From positions 124,001-188,000 of the forward strand of contig CAVSWT010000008.1 of the NCBI GenBank assembly GCA_963731745.1: a DNA stretch of 64,000 nucleotides. The letters are read 5' to 3'. A program made the translations under genes and the position numbers. This document shows positions 25,166-33,992 of the stretch, in pieces. Within the stretch, counting starts at the first letter, position 1; every line of letters starts with the position of its first letter. A model generated the notes under the pieces. The model was not told the origin of the DNA. It made no database searches and saw only the letters and a list, made by a program, of their open reading frames with translations. This stretch comes from CAVSWT01 sp963731745 (GTDB lineage Bacteria > Bacteroidota > Ignavibacteria > Ignavibacteriales > Ignavibacteriaceae).

Positions 25166-26415
25166 ATTTGGGCTGAGATATTTTCTAATTGATTAAATGA
25201 AACCATACTTTGCTCGCCTGATTCCATATTCTTTAACAAATAAGAACCAGATTTGTATTCCTCCCCGCCAATGAATAGAACAAATTTCGTATTCATTTTA
25301 TTTGCTTCGCGCATTTGTGCTTTTACACTTCTATCAAGATAATCAAAATCTACTGTTAAATTATTATTTCTTAAAAATAATGAAACTTGAAAAACTTTAT
25401 CAGTTAATTCTTTATCAAGCTTAACGATATAAACATCAATTTTTTCTTCCGGCAAATTTAATGATTTTTCATTTTCACAGGCTAAAAGAATTCTTTCAAT
25501 TCCTGCTGCAAATCCTACAGCGGGAGTTGGCTTACCGCCTAATTCCTCTACTAACAAGTCATATCTTCCGCCGCCGCACAAAGCACTTTGTGAACCAACT
25601 TTTCCGCTTACAATTTCAAAAGTAGTTTTTGTATAATAATCTAATCCTCTTACAAGCTTTGGATCAACTTCATAATTAATATTTGAGGAATTTAAAAGTG
25701 ATTTTACCAGTTCAAAATCTTTTTTACTTTCTTCATCAAGATAATCAATCAGCAATGGCGCATCATTTAATAATTCCTGATCTGATTCAACCTTGCTGTC
25801 AAATATTCTTAAAATGTTTTTATCAAATCTTTTTCTACTGTCTTCCGAAAGTGTATCTTTTTTATCTAATAAAAATTCTCTTAAAACCTTTTTATAATTT
25901 TCTCTTGATTCAGGAATACCAAGCGAATTAATTTTTACAGTTAAATCTTTTAGTCCCAACTCTTTTAGAATATTGAAAACCATTAAAATCATTTCAGTAT
26001 CTAAAAGCGGAGAAGTGCTTCCTAAAGCTTCAGCGCCGAATTGATGAAACTGCCTAAACCTGCCTGCCTGCGGCCTTTCCTGCCTAAACATTGGGGAAAT
26101 ATAATATAGTTTATTTAACGATTGTTTAGCTGAAAGAGAATGTTCATTAAATGCTCGAACTACAGATGCGGTCATTTCCGGTTTAAGAGTTACACTTAAT
26201 TCACTTCTATCGGTAAAAGTATACATTTCTTTTCCAACGATATCGGTCTCTTCACCGATTCCGCGAGAAAATAATGAGGTTTCTTCAAAAATAGGAGTAC
26301 GGATTTCTTTGTAATTAAAATTAGCAAATGTTTTTCTAACTATATCTTCTAAATGTTTCCAATTAGGAATGTCAAAAGGAAGGGTATCTTTTGTTCCGGT
26401 TACCGCTTTAATCAT
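25138..26415 (-). CDS. hisS: histidine--tRNA ligase
   Basis: 425 aa class II synthetase. Motif 2 PMFRQERPQAGRFRQFHQFG, histidine motifs LVRGLDYYTKTTFE and ALCGGGRYDLLVEELGG, and motif 3 AVGFAAGIERIL are present, followed by an anticodon-binding domain. The last residues (KVKNQNY) are encoded by a repeat element, so the C-terminus has probably been altered slightly. Confidence 0.97.
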   Translation of the reverse strand: MIKAVTGTKDTLPFDIPNWKHLEDIVRKTFANFNYKEIRTPIFEETSLFSRGIGEETDIVGKEMYTFTDRSELSVTLKPEMTASVVRAFNEHSLSAKQSLNKLYYISPMFRQERPQAGRFRQFHQFGAEALGSTSPLLDTEMILMVFNILKELGLKDLTVKINSLGIPESRENYKKVLREFLLDKKDTLSEDSRKRFDKNILRIFDSKVESDQELLNDAPLLIDYLDEESKKDFELVKSLLNSSNINYEVDPKLVRGLDYYTKTTFEIVSGKVGSQSALCGGGRYDLLVEELGGKPTPAVGFAAGIERILLACENEKSLNLPEEKIDVYIVKLDKELTDKVFQVSLFLRNNNLTVDFDYLDRSVKAQMREANKMNTKFVLFIGGEEYKSGSYLLKNMESGEQSMVSFNQLENISAQISKVKNQNY

Positions 26416-26455
26416 AGTGATGTAATTTATAGAAAATAAAAAAAGTACTTTAAGG

Positions 26456-26471
26456 CCTGCCTAACGGCAGG
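26456..26471. repeat. short CCTGCC/GGCAGG palindrome
   Basis: CCTGCC-TAAC-GGCAGG, a perfect 6-base-pair hairpin between the PTS IIA gene and hisS. There is no T-run in either direction. Confidence 0.4.
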
Positions 26472-26491
26472 TAGGTGAGAATTATTTTAAA

Positions 26492-26962
26492 TTAAACTTC
26501 AAAATAGTTTTCTTCTTCTTGTTTGAAGATTTCAAATATTTCTTCAGTAGAATTTGCATCAATAAGTTTTTGACGAAATTCATCTTTATTCATCATACGA
26601 GAAATTCTGCTTAATAATTTTATGTGCGTACTTACCAAATTATCTTTTCCAACAAGAAGGAAAACCAAATGCACTGACTGCCCATCTAATGCATCATAAT
26701 CTATATCGCGTTTTGTTTTACCGAAAGCAGCAATTATCTCATTAACGGCATTAGTCTTTCCATGTGGAATAGCAAAACCCTTTCCCACGCCAGTTGACAT
26801 TATTTTTTCTCTTTCTAAAACCGCGCTTCTGACTTTTTCAATATCGTTGATTCTTTCATCATCTTTAAATAAATCTATCAGTTCATTTATAACTTCTTCT
26901 TTGTTCTGACCTTTTAAGTCGGGAATTATAAATTCATTCTTTAATAATTCAACCAATTTCAT
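26492..26962 (-). CDS. PTS EIIA-type (PtsN-like) protein
   Basis: 156 aa PTS_EIIA_2 domain. Phosphorylatable His in GKGFAIPHGKT, with a typical N-terminus (LLKNEFIIPDLKGQNKEEVI) and LDGQSVHLVFLLVGK. Probably a regulatory phosphoprotein like the nitrogen-PTS EIIA rather than a sugar transporter part, since no EIIB/EIIC lies near. The partner EI/NPr genes are not in the window. Confidence 0.88.
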   Translation of the reverse strand: MKLVELLKNEFIIPDLKGQNKEEVINELIDLFKDDERINDIEKVRSAVLEREKIMSTGVGKGFAIPHGKTNAVNEIIAAFGKTKRDIDYDALDGQSVHLVFLLVGKDNLVSTHIKLLSRISRMMNKDEFRQKLIDANSTEEIFEIFKQEEENYFEV

Positions 26963-27111
26963 TATCGACCGCCATTAATAAAAGTAATTTCTAAAACTAT
27001 TTAAATTGAAAAATAAATTTAATAATACCCAAAGCATGAAGCAATAAAAAAGGGAATTTCTTTGGTTTGATGCTTTTTAATCTAGTAACAATTTTAAACA
27101 AATTTGTTAGG

Positions 27112-27600
27112 CTAATTTAGCAAACTTGTTAATTTTGTCAATGCGGATTTAGCTTGTGCATAATCGGGATTAATTTCAATTGCATCTTTATAATAACTTA
27201 TCGCAGTAAACCAGTCGCCTTTCTTTTCACAAATTAAACCGAGATTATATAATGGATAATATCTGAGATCATAATTTGGAGCATCTAATGCTTGTTCAAG
27301 CCAATAAATTGCTTCATCGTATTGCTTAAGTATAATTAAGTAAGAACCAATATCATTGTAAGGGTTGCCGTAATCCGGATCTAATTCAATTGCGATTTTG
27401 CATTCCATAATTGCATCCTCAAGCTTGCCTTGAATGCTGAAAGCCCAGCCTAAAAAAGTATGTGCTTTAGCTGTTGGAAATGCTTTGATTGATTTTTTAT
27501 AATATTCAATTGCTTCATCAATTTTACCATCAAGATGGAATTTATAGGCAAGATTAAAATCGTCAATTGCTGAACTATATTTGTCTTTTTCTTTCATCAT
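27112..27600 (-). CDS. tetratricopeptide repeat protein
   Basis: 162 aa without a signal peptide. Four TPR units can be laid out from about residue 14: FHLDGKIDEAIEYYKKSI, AFSIQGKLEDAIMECKIAI, LIILKQYDEAIYWLEQAL and CEKKGDWFTAISYYKDAI. Likely a cytoplasmic scaffold; partner unknown. Confidence 0.88.
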   Translation of the reverse strand: MMKEKDKYSSAIDDFNLAYKFHLDGKIDEAIEYYKKSIKAFPTAKAHTFLGWAFSIQGKLEDAIMECKIAIELDPDYGNPYNDIGSYLIILKQYDEAIYWLEQALDAPNYDLRYYPLYNLGLICEKKGDWFTAISYYKDAIEINPDYAQAKSALTKLTSLLN

Positions 27601-27780
27601 AATTCTATCTTTTATTTAAATTATTTTCTTCAGTCTATTTTATAACAACTAATCATTATACTAATGGCATCATACTTTGTGCCAAAGAATAACAATAAAA
27701 ATTTATTTTTTTGAGTAAATATTTGCCTCCATATGTCCTTTAAAGTAATTTAGGTGTAACAAATTTAATTGGGGAATACA

Positions 27781-29481
27781 ATGGATATAGAAAACAAAAC
27801 AGTATTAGTTCTCGGAGGATTTGGATTAGTAGGCAGTGCAGTTGCGCGCAAATTAGTTTCTGAAAATCCTAAAAGAGTTATTATTACTTCATTAAAACTC
27901 TCAGAAGCTGAAGACGCAGTTAGAAAATTTGAGAAAGAATTCCCGAATAAGGGAAATGAATTTTTTGTACCTTGGGGCGGCGATATCTTTGTTCGGAATG
28001 AACTTAGAAACCTTAGGCGTTCAGAAATACTTGAAGACAGCGTAAAAAGAAATACTCTCATTACAGATATAATGGAAGAGCTTTCTGAAGAAATTTTAAA
28101 AGCTTCATCGATATATCAACTGTTGAATGAATACAAACCTGAAATAATTATTGACTGTATTAATACCGCTACCGCAATTGCTTATCAAGATATTTATACA
28201 ACATATAGAACCATTTCCAAAGTCATAAGTAAAAAAGGAAATTATGATGAATTGGTTAATGAAGTTCAAAAACTGCTCTGCACATTATATATTCCACAGC
28301 TGATCAGACATATACAAATTTTATATTCTTCAATGGGGAATGTAAAAACAAAAATTTATATAAAAATCGGTACAAGCGGAACCGGCGGGATGGGTTTGAA
28401 TATTCCATACACTCATAGTGAAGAAAAACCAAGCAGAGTTTTATTAAGCAAGTCTTCCATTGCCGGCGCACATACACTCCTTTTATTTTTAATGGGAAGA
28501 ACTCCCGGCGGTGCAATTACAAAAGAAGTGAAGCCAACTGCAGCAATAGCCTGGAAACGAATTGAGTTTGGCGAAATTAGAAGAAGAGGCGAGCCAATCA
28601 AAATTGAAAATGTAGAATTAAGTGAAACGATTCCTTTAAAGGGAAATTTTATTATATGCGATAACAAGCAGTATAAAACATCTGGTGAAACTCTTCAATC
28701 TGTTTTTATTGATACAGGTGAAAACGGAATTTTTTCTAAGGGTGAGTTCGAAACAATAACTGCGCAGAAGCAGATGGAATTTGTTACGCCTGAAGAGATA
28801 GCGGAAATAGTTTTGTATGAAGTTAAAGGCGGTAACACCGGCCATGATATTGTAAGTGCGTTGGACCATGCTACTCTTGAACCAACATACCGCGCCGGTT
28901 ACATGCAGCATTCAGCAGTTGAAAAACTAGCAAGCTTAGAAAAACAAAATAATATTCATAGCGTTGCGTTTGAGTTATTAGGTCCGCCGAGACTTTCAAA
29001 ACTTCTTTATGAAATTCACCTTCTGCGACTATTTAATAATACAATGTTTGATATTATTAATTCTACTCCAAATGAATTATCAGAAAAATCATTAAATATA
29101 ATTTCTGAAAATTCAAAACTTAGAAATGAAATTATTTCAATTGGTATTCCCATTTTACTGCCAAACGGTGAGTCGCTGCTTCGTGGAAGTGTAATTAAAA
29201 TTCCGGCATTCCGCGGTGAGAATAAACTTGAAATAAATAATGAAAATATAAATCGCTGGGCAAGTGAAGGCTGGGTCGATTTAAGAATTGAAAATATGCA
29301 TAGATGGCAGATTAGAATAAAAGAACTTATGGAAGAAGCAGTGGCTATTCCGGAAGATGATTCAAGTTCAATGCATGTGAGAACAAAATCTTATTGGAAT
29401 AATTTTGAAGAAATTAATATTGGGAAAATCTGCAGCTGGCTTTTCATTCATGAAGAGCAAGGAAACAGAATGAAATCGTGA
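27781..29481 (+). CDS. large NAD(P)-binding Rossmann-fold protein (SDR-like), function unknown
   Basis: 566 aa from the ATG at 27781, which GGGGA precedes; a TTG four codons earlier is possible. The N-terminus is a clear dinucleotide-binding motif (VLVLGGFGLVGSAVARKLV) as in extended SDR or saccharopine-dehydrogenase-like proteins. A conserved-looking stretch is IKIGTSGTGGMGLNIPYTH, and the second half (about 300 residues) has no domain I recognise. The protein stands alone, with divergent TPR and convergent copper genes, so context gives no function. Confidence 0.75.
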   Translation: MDIENKTVLVLGGFGLVGSAVARKLVSENPKRVIITSLKLSEAEDAVRKFEKEFPNKGNEFFVPWGGDIFVRNELRNLRRSEILEDSVKRNTLITDIMEELSEEILKASSIYQLLNEYKPEIIIDCINTATAIAYQDIYTTYRTISKVISKKGNYDELVNEVQKLLCTLYIPQLIRHIQILYSSMGNVKTKIYIKIGTSGTGGMGLNIPYTHSEEKPSRVLLSKSSIAGAHTLLLFLMGRTPGGAITKEVKPTAAIAWKRIEFGEIRRRGEPIKIENVELSETIPLKGNFIICDNKQYKTSGETLQSVFIDTGENGIFSKGEFETITAQKQMEFVTPEEIAEIVLYEVKGGNTGHDIVSALDHATLEPTYRAGYMQHSAVEKLASLEKQNNIHSVAFELLGPPRLSKLLYEIHLLRLFNNTMFDIINSTPNELSEKSLNIISENSKLRNEIISIGIPILLPNGESLLRGSVIKIPAFRGENKLEINNENINRWASEGWVDLRIENMHRWQIRIKELMEEAVAIPEDDSSSMHVRTKSYWNNFEEINIGKICSWLFIHEEQGNRMKS

Positions 29482-29487
29482 TTCTTT

Positions 29488-29556
29488 CTCTGAGCCTCTG
29501 TGACTCCGTGGTTAATTGTTTTCTCTTTTTTACCACTGAGACACTGAGGCACGGAG
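29488..29556. repeat. REP-like inverted repeat, CTCTGAGCCTCTGTG family
   Basis: CTCTGAGCCTCTGTGACTCC with GTGGTTA on the left and TACCACTGAGACACTGAGG with CACGGAG on the right are inverted arms about 17 bases apart. Lies between convergent genes and may act as a terminator. Confidence 0.65.
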
Positions 29557-29566
29557 ATTTAAACTC

Positions 29567-29980
29567 TTATTGAGTAATCATATTTTTAATAGGTACTTCA
29601 ACTTTCATTTTGCCTGCAACTTTAAAGTAAAGTGTAACTTCCGTCTTCTCGCCTTTTTTAATATCATTCTTTAAATTTATAAACATAACATGATGTGCCC
29701 CAGGTTTAAACTGAAAAGTTGAATGGGGTTTTATTACTACATTTTCAACTTCACGCATTCCCATCATATCACCGTTTGAATAGGTTTCATGTATTTGTAC
29801 TAAAGCTGCTAAATCAGATTCAACTTTGAACAAAGTATCGGGTTCATCAGTATTATTTACAACGTCAAAAAACATTGCTGTATTCATTCCCTCGCCTGAA
29901 GTCCTTAGCCAGGCATTTTGAATTTCTATTTTGTCCTTTGGTGTGTTTATGAATGTCATTAAAAAAATTAACAAATACAT
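29567..29980 (-). CDS. periplasmic copper chaperone PCu(A)C
   Basis: 137 aa. Signal-like hydrophobic start (MYLLIFLMTF), then the copper-binding set H/M-x10-M-x21-H-x-M: IHETYSNGDMMGM and GAHHVMFINL. PCuAC delivers Cu(I) to the CuA site of cytochrome oxidase, usually with SCO1. Its ATG is 1 base after the SCO1 stop, so it is the second gene of that operon. Confidence 0.92.
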   Translation of the reverse strand: MYLLIFLMTFINTPKDKIEIQNAWLRTSGEGMNTAMFFDVVNNTDEPDTLFKVESDLAALVQIHETYSNGDMMGMREVENVVIKPHSTFQFKPGAHHVMFINLKNDIKKGEKTEVTLYFKVAGKMKVEVPIKNMITQ

Positions 29981-29981
29981 T

Positions 29982-30578
29982 TTAATCTCCTATTGATTTT
30001 ATATCTTCTACAATTTCGTCTATGTTTGCTCTGCTCCCCCTATAATCTTTTCGAACATTTCCATTTTGATCAATTAAAGAAATTCGATCTGTGTGAATAT
30101 AAAAATATACCGGCTTTCCCTCTTTTGTGTATGTTGTGTCTCCTGAAAAAGCCTTCACACCCATTACTGAAATGAGTGAGTCAACAACTTCTTTTTTACC
30201 GGTTAAAAATTCAAAGTTGCTTAAATCAATATCTCGTATTTCAGCATACTTTTTTAATACAGTGGGAGTATCTCGGTTAGGGTCAAAACTTAAAGCCGCA
30301 ACTTGAACATTATTTATATTTTCTTTTTGTAATCTTTGCTGTATTAGATGAAGATTGTTTGTTGTAAGCGGACAAATATCTGGACAGTTTGTGAAAATGA
30401 ATCCAATCACTAAAATTTTTCCCTTAAAATCATCCGGGAAAATAACTTTGGTGCTATCCTGATTTACTAATGGAAACGAAGTGAAAATTCTCTTTTCAAC
30501 CGGAAGCGTTGGCTTACAGCTATCAATTGAAAGCAAGAATATTAACGACACAATTAAAACAATAGAATATTTTTTCAC
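29982..30578 (-). CDS. SCO1/SenC family copper-delivery protein
   Basis: 198 aa. Signal/lipobox-like N-terminus (LSIDSC), then a thioredoxin fold with the CxxxC copper motif FTNCPDICPLT and the distal His in YFYIHTDRI. Needed for CuA assembly in cytochrome c oxidase. Operon with the PCuAC gene downstream. Confidence 0.94.
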   Translation of the reverse strand: MKKYSIVLIVSLIFLLSIDSCKPTLPVEKRIFTSFPLVNQDSTKVIFPDDFKGKILVIGFIFTNCPDICPLTTNNLHLIQQRLQKENINNVQVAALSFDPNRDTPTVLKKYAEIRDIDLSNFEFLTGKKEVVDSLISVMGVKAFSGDTTYTKEGKPVYFYIHTDRISLIDQNGNVRKDYRGSRANIDEIVEDIKSIGD

Positions 30579-30593
30579 AGATATAATTTTAGA

Positions 30594-30615
30594 TCACACT
30601 GAGCTTTCGAAGTGA
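30594..30615. repeat. half copy of the CTGAGC/GCTCAG repeat
   Basis: TCACACTGAGCTTTCGAAGTG-like sequence matches the reverse complement of the right arm of the element at 9286-9353. No second arm is seen. It lies in the gap between the SCO1 gene and the glycosyltransferase; nothing else was recognised in that 272-base gap. Confidence 0.5.
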
Positions 30616-30862
30616 ACAGTAATAGTACATGTAGCACCACAAACTCATTGTCTGAAAAGAAATCATTTGGACGATTTGTTGTTAATATCTTAATTTGTAA
30701 GAATTTAATTACAAAGTTATTTTTAATTAGAGTTAGATACAATGCAGTAGAACTAGTTTCTGCAATTTTATTCCTTAATTCATCGTAATAAACCGTTTAT
30801 TTAATTTACAATGAAAATAGAAAGATTTTCTTTTAATTTTAGAAATCATTTTGGGAGTCATT

Positions 30863-32407
30863 TTGGACAGAGAAAATAATCTAACAAAAAACTTAACTTC
30901 AACAAATGCAATTTTAATTTATCTCTCCTTTTTCAAATTAATTTTGCTTTTAGTGTTTGCAGGTAATTATGGAATATTCAGAGATGAATATTATTATATA
31001 GAAACTTCAAAACATTTAGCGTTTGGATACGTTGACTTACAATCGTTATCCGCAGTCATACTTGCCGCATCAAGATTTTTATTTGGTGATTCAATATTCG
31101 GGATACGAATATTTTCATACGTCGCTGGGTCAGCAATTGTTTTTCTAACCGGACTAATTGCCCGTGAACTCGGCGGAAGCAAGCTTGCTCAAATTTCATC
31201 GGCATTCCTTGTAATTTTTTCAGGGGTTATTTTAGGCGCAAGCAGTTACTTTTCTATGAACTCCTTTGATATTTTTCTTTCTACTTTAATGTTTTACTAC
31301 TTGATAAAATTGATTAATACTAACAACCCAAAATTGTGGATAGTGATTGGTATTCTATTCGGAATTGGGCTTGAGAATAAGTTAACATTTTTATTTTTGG
31401 GATTTGGACTTGCAGTCGGATTACTTTTAACCAAATATAGAAATCAATTCAAGGCAAAAGAACTGTGGATTGGAGCAGCTTTAGCGATAATAATTTTTCT
31501 TCCAAATATTATTTGGCAGATTGCTAACCATTATCCTACACTTGAATTTATGAACAATGCAGCAATGTACAAAAACAAACCCATGGGGCTGTTTGAATTT
31601 TTCAAAAAGTCATTATTTGAATTAAACCCCGGCTTTACTGTTTTTATTTTTACTGCTTTATATTTTTTATTTTTTAGTAAAGATGGTAAAAAGTATAATT
31701 TATTAGGATGGCTTTATGTTTCTGTATTTTTAGTTTTTGCATTCAATAACGGCAAGCCCTATTACATGGGAGTTTTGTACCCCATGCTTTTAGCAGCCGG
31801 AGTTGTCGGTGCGGACAAATTAATTGATATGTTTTTAAAAAAATGGGTGAAGGTTATTCTTGCGGTAATAGTTCTTCCTTTCTGCTTTATAACTGTTCCA
31901 TTTGCCATTCCTCTTTTAAATGTTGATTCGTTTATTAAGTTAACTGAAAAAATGCGAATGAAACCAGAAAATTCTGAGCGTTCTGAATTAGGTTTGCTGC
32001 CGCAGTTTTACTCAGATAGATTCGGATGGGAAGGAATGGTGAAGCAGGTTGCAGATGCTTACAATCAATTAACTGATAAAGAAAAAAAGCATACATTAAT
32101 ATTCGGACAAAACTACGGCGAAGCCGGAGCAGTTAATTTTTACAGAGAGAAATACGGTTTACCCCAAGCAATATCTGCACATAACAATTATTGGATTTGG
32201 GGTTATCCCAAAGATTTTAAAGCAGATGTTATCATTGTTATTGGATCAAGAATGGAAGACAACAAAAAATATTTTGAAGATGTAAAACTATTTGCTCATC
32301 ACTTTAATAAATACGGAATGCCGTTTGAGAATGTTGATATATTTATCTGCAAACATCCTAAAAAACCTTTGAAAGATGTTTGGGATAAATTGAAGTTTTA
32401 TATTTAG
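30863..32407 (+). CDS. ArnT/PMT-like glycosyltransferase family 39 membrane protein
   Basis: 514 aa. The start is taken at TTG 30863, because GGGAG lies 5 bases before it; a TTG at 30851 would add four residues. About 10-12 TM helices. The conserved acidic pair after TM1 (IFRDEYYYIETSKHLAFGYVD) matches the catalytic region of GT39/GT83 enzymes, which move sugars from polyprenyl phosphates. The C-terminal soluble part contains FGQNYGEAGAVNFYREKYG. Acceptor unknown. Confidence 0.88.
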   Translation: MDRENNLTKNLTSTNAILIYLSFFKLILLLVFAGNYGIFRDEYYYIETSKHLAFGYVDLQSLSAVILAASRFLFGDSIFGIRIFSYVAGSAIVFLTGLIARELGGSKLAQISSAFLVIFSGVILGASSYFSMNSFDIFLSTLMFYYLIKLINTNNPKLWIVIGILFGIGLENKLTFLFLGFGLAVGLLLTKYRNQFKAKELWIGAALAIIIFLPNIIWQIANHYPTLEFMNNAAMYKNKPMGLFEFFKKSLFELNPGFTVFIFTALYFLFFSKDGKKYNLLGWLYVSVFLVFAFNNGKPYYMGVLYPMLLAAGVVGADKLIDMFLKKWVKVILAVIVLPFCFITVPFAIPLLNVDSFIKLTEKMRMKPENSERSELGLLPQFYSDRFGWEGMVKQVADAYNQLTDKEKKHTLIFGQNYGEAGAVNFYREKYGLPQAISAHNNYWIWGYPKDFKADVIIVIGSRMEDNKKYFEDVKLFAHHFNKYGMPFENVDIFICKHPKKPLKDVWDKLKFYI

Positions 32408-32481
32408 ATAATAACAAAGATATATAGTTAGAAAATTTAAACCAGATTAAAACTCAAATAGAAATTGTATAATCATAATTT

Positions 32482-32547
32482 ATGTATAAAATTGAATATA
32501 GCTCTGTAACTAATGAAGAGGGAAAAATTATATTTTTTATTTCATAA
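32482..32547 (+). other. possible 21-codon ORF before the orphan antitoxin
   Basis: ATG...TAA reading MYKIEYSSVTNEEGKIIFFI S. It sits where a toxin gene might be expected upstream of the CopG-like antitoxin and could be the stump of one, but it has no ribosome binding site and is too short to judge. Confidence 0.2.
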
Positions 32548-32552
32548 TAGTA

Positions 32553-32574
32553 GTGACAAGCCTAAACTTGTCAC
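32553..32574. repeat. GTGACAAG/CTTGTCAC hairpin, copy A
   Basis: GTGACAAG-CCTAAA-CTTGTCAC is a perfect 8-base-pair stem. The sequence from 32551 to about 32700, including the following ACCACAAGTCACATAATAAA, is repeated at 33947-34095 next to the intact ric gene. It behaves as the ric terminator/repeat copied together with the ric 3' end. Confidence 0.7.
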
Positions 32575-32595
32575 CACAAGTCACATAATAAATTT

Positions 32596-32700
32596 TCACA
32601 TCAACTCTTCTTCAAAACCAATTACCTTTGGAAATAAAATATTGTTTTCAAGATGAACATGCTCGTGTAAGTCTTCTTTAAAATCATTAAACTCTCGATT
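32596..32700 (-). pseudogene. ric (ScdA/YtfE) 3' remnant A
   Basis: The minus strand encodes FNDFKEDLHEHVHLENNI then LFPKVIGFEEELM and TGA, which matches the C-terminus of RIC at 33993 (KDFEEDLHKHVHLENNI, LFPKVIVLEAELV). The rest of the gene is absent; upstream the frame continues into unrelated residues. Sequence divergence from the intact copy suggests an old duplication or a remnant of another ric allele. Confidence 0.8.
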
Positions 32701-32770
32701 GACTTGAATTAATCCCAATCCTTTTTTAGTTTTAGTGTGTCTATAAGGCACACAAAAAAACAAATTTAAA

Positions 32771-33037
32771 ATGAAATATTTAGATAAAGAAGAAAAAGAT
32801 TTAATAGAATCTTATAAAAAAGGCGAATGGAAGCCTATCACAAAGAAAAATCAAAAAGAATATGTTAAAGCTGCAAAAGAAAGTATAGCTAAAAATAAAA
32901 GAATAAATATTCGTTTAACTTCAAAAGATTATCACGATATTCAGGTTAGAGCAATGGAAGAAGGGATTCCATATCAAACATTGATTTCCAGCATCATTCA
33001 CAAATATAATAAAGGTGAATTAAAACCTATTTCTTAA
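32771..33037 (+). CDS. CopG/BrnA-like antitoxin, no toxin partner seen
   Basis: 88 aa. Typical of small ribbon-helix-helix antitoxins of the group starting MKYLDKEEKDLIESYKKGEW, with the DNA-binding part KNKRINIRLTSKDYHDIQVRAMEEGIPYQ and then TLISSIIHKY. Members usually pair with a RelE- or BrnT-like toxin gene; none is readable upstream (only a 21-codon ORF) or downstream. Probably an orphan left after loss of the toxin. It lies between two ric 3' remnants. Confidence 0.75.
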   Translation: MKYLDKEEKDLIESYKKGEWKPITKKNQKEYVKAAKESIAKNKRINIRLTSKDYHDIQVRAMEEGIPYQTLISSIIHKYNKGELKPIS

Positions 33038-33190
33038 TACAGTGATAAGCCGTAACAAGTCAACACAATCCTCAAGATACATTATTGCTTGCTACGAACC
33101 ACTTCGCGGCAAAGATAGCTCCCACTATTTTAATCACAAGGTTACAAAATGATTCGTGACCTTCACATTGTAAACCGATCAATTAAACTT

Positions 33191-33271
33191 TTACAACAAC
33201 TCTTCTTCCAATACAATTACCTTTGGAAATAAAATATTATTTTCAAGATGAACATGTTTGTGCAAATCTAC
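33191..33271 (-). pseudogene. ric (ScdA/YtfE) 3' remnant B
   Basis: The minus strand encodes VDLHKHVHLENNILFPKV then IVLEEELL and TAA, 26 residues matching the C-terminus of RIC. It is closer to the intact protein (VIVLEAELV) than remnant A. Upstream the similarity stops abruptly at about 33271, just before the promoter region of the AbrB/PIN pair. Confidence 0.8.
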
Positions 33272-33367
33272 TATAAAACAATTGGGGGATAGAATTGATA
33301 TCGATAGCGACTTGAAATACCATTATTTTATCGATATATTGAAGTGTAAAATTTAAAGGAGTTAACA

Positions 33368-33574
33368 ATGACAACCGTAACTGTTTCGCCTAAGTATCAA
33401 GTAGTGATTCCTAAAGAAATAAGGCAAAAACTAAAATTGAAACCAGGCCAAAAATTACAGATAGTGGAATTAGACGATAGGATTGAATTTCTTCTTCTTA
33501 AAGACATTAAAGATGCACGTGGTTTTTTAAAAGGAATCAATACGGAAATTGAAAGAGAAGGAGACCGGATATGA
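33368..33574 (+). CDS. AbrB/MazE-type antitoxin
   Basis: 68 aa SpoVT/AbrB swapped-hairpin domain: TVTVSPKYQVVIPKEIRQKL, LKLKPGQKLQIVELDDRIEF. The C-terminal tail (DARGFLKGINTEIEREGD) would embrace the toxin. AAGGAG precedes the ATG. It overlaps the PIN-domain toxin gene by 4 bases. Confidence 0.9.
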   Translation: MTTVTVSPKYQVVIPKEIRQKLKLKPGQKLQIVELDDRIEFLLLKDIKDARGFLKGINTEIEREGDRI

Positions 33575-33942
33575 ATTTAGTCGATTCATCCGGGTGGCTG
33601 GAATATTTATCAGATAGTAAAAACGCGAAATTGTTTGCGCCTGCTATTGAAAAAACTGATGATTTGATTGTGTCTACAATAAATATATATGAGATTTACA
33701 AAAAGATATTGAAAGAAAAAGATGAAAACACTGCAATCCAAATAATTGGATTAATGCAGCAAGCAAAAGTTATTGAGGTTAATTCTTCGATCGCAATTCA
33801 AGCAGCGAAACTTAGTGTTGCTCAAAAAATACCAATGGCTGATAGCTTAATTTATACTACTGCGCAGCAATTCAAAGCTATTGTCTGGACTCAGGATATT
33901 GATTTTAAAGATTTGGAAAATGTAAAATATTTTAAGAAATAA
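33571..33942 (+). CDS. PIN-domain (VapC-like) ribonuclease toxin
   Basis: 123 aa. Acidic active-site residues: Asp in NLVDSSGWLEYL, Glu in NIYEIYKKI, Asp in PMADSLIYTTA and Asp in WTQDIDFKDL. Members cleave tRNA or rRNA. Translationally coupled to the antitoxin. It ends just before the second copy of the GTGACAAG hairpin. Confidence 0.92.
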   Translation: MNLVDSSGWLEYLSDSKNAKLFAPAIEKTDDLIVSTINIYEIYKKILKEKDENTAIQIIGLMQQAKVIEVNSSIAIQAAKLSVAQKIPMADSLIYTTAQQFKAIVWTQDIDFKDLENVKYFKK

Positions 33943-33948
33943 AAAGCA

Positions 33949-33970
33949 GTGACAAGCCTAAACCTGTCAC
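33949..33970. repeat. GTGACAAG/CCTGTCAC hairpin, copy C
   Basis: Same element as 32553-32574 with one mismatch in the stem. It lies between the convergent vapC and ric genes, so it is probably their shared terminator. The repeat identity continues into the ric coding end. Confidence 0.7.
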
Positions 33971-33992
33971 CACAAGTCACATAATAAATTTT

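Noticed and set aside
26057..26083. CCTGCCTGCCTGCGG stretch inside hisS as a repeat insertion
   Set aside because: It encodes the conserved motif 2 (RPQAGRFRQ) of histidyl-tRNA synthetase, so it is ordinary coding sequence.
32771..33942. Genomic island or prophage around the toxin-antitoxin genes
   Set aside because: No integrase, transposase or tRNA attachment site is present, and base composition is like the surroundings; only the ric 3' repeats mark the region.
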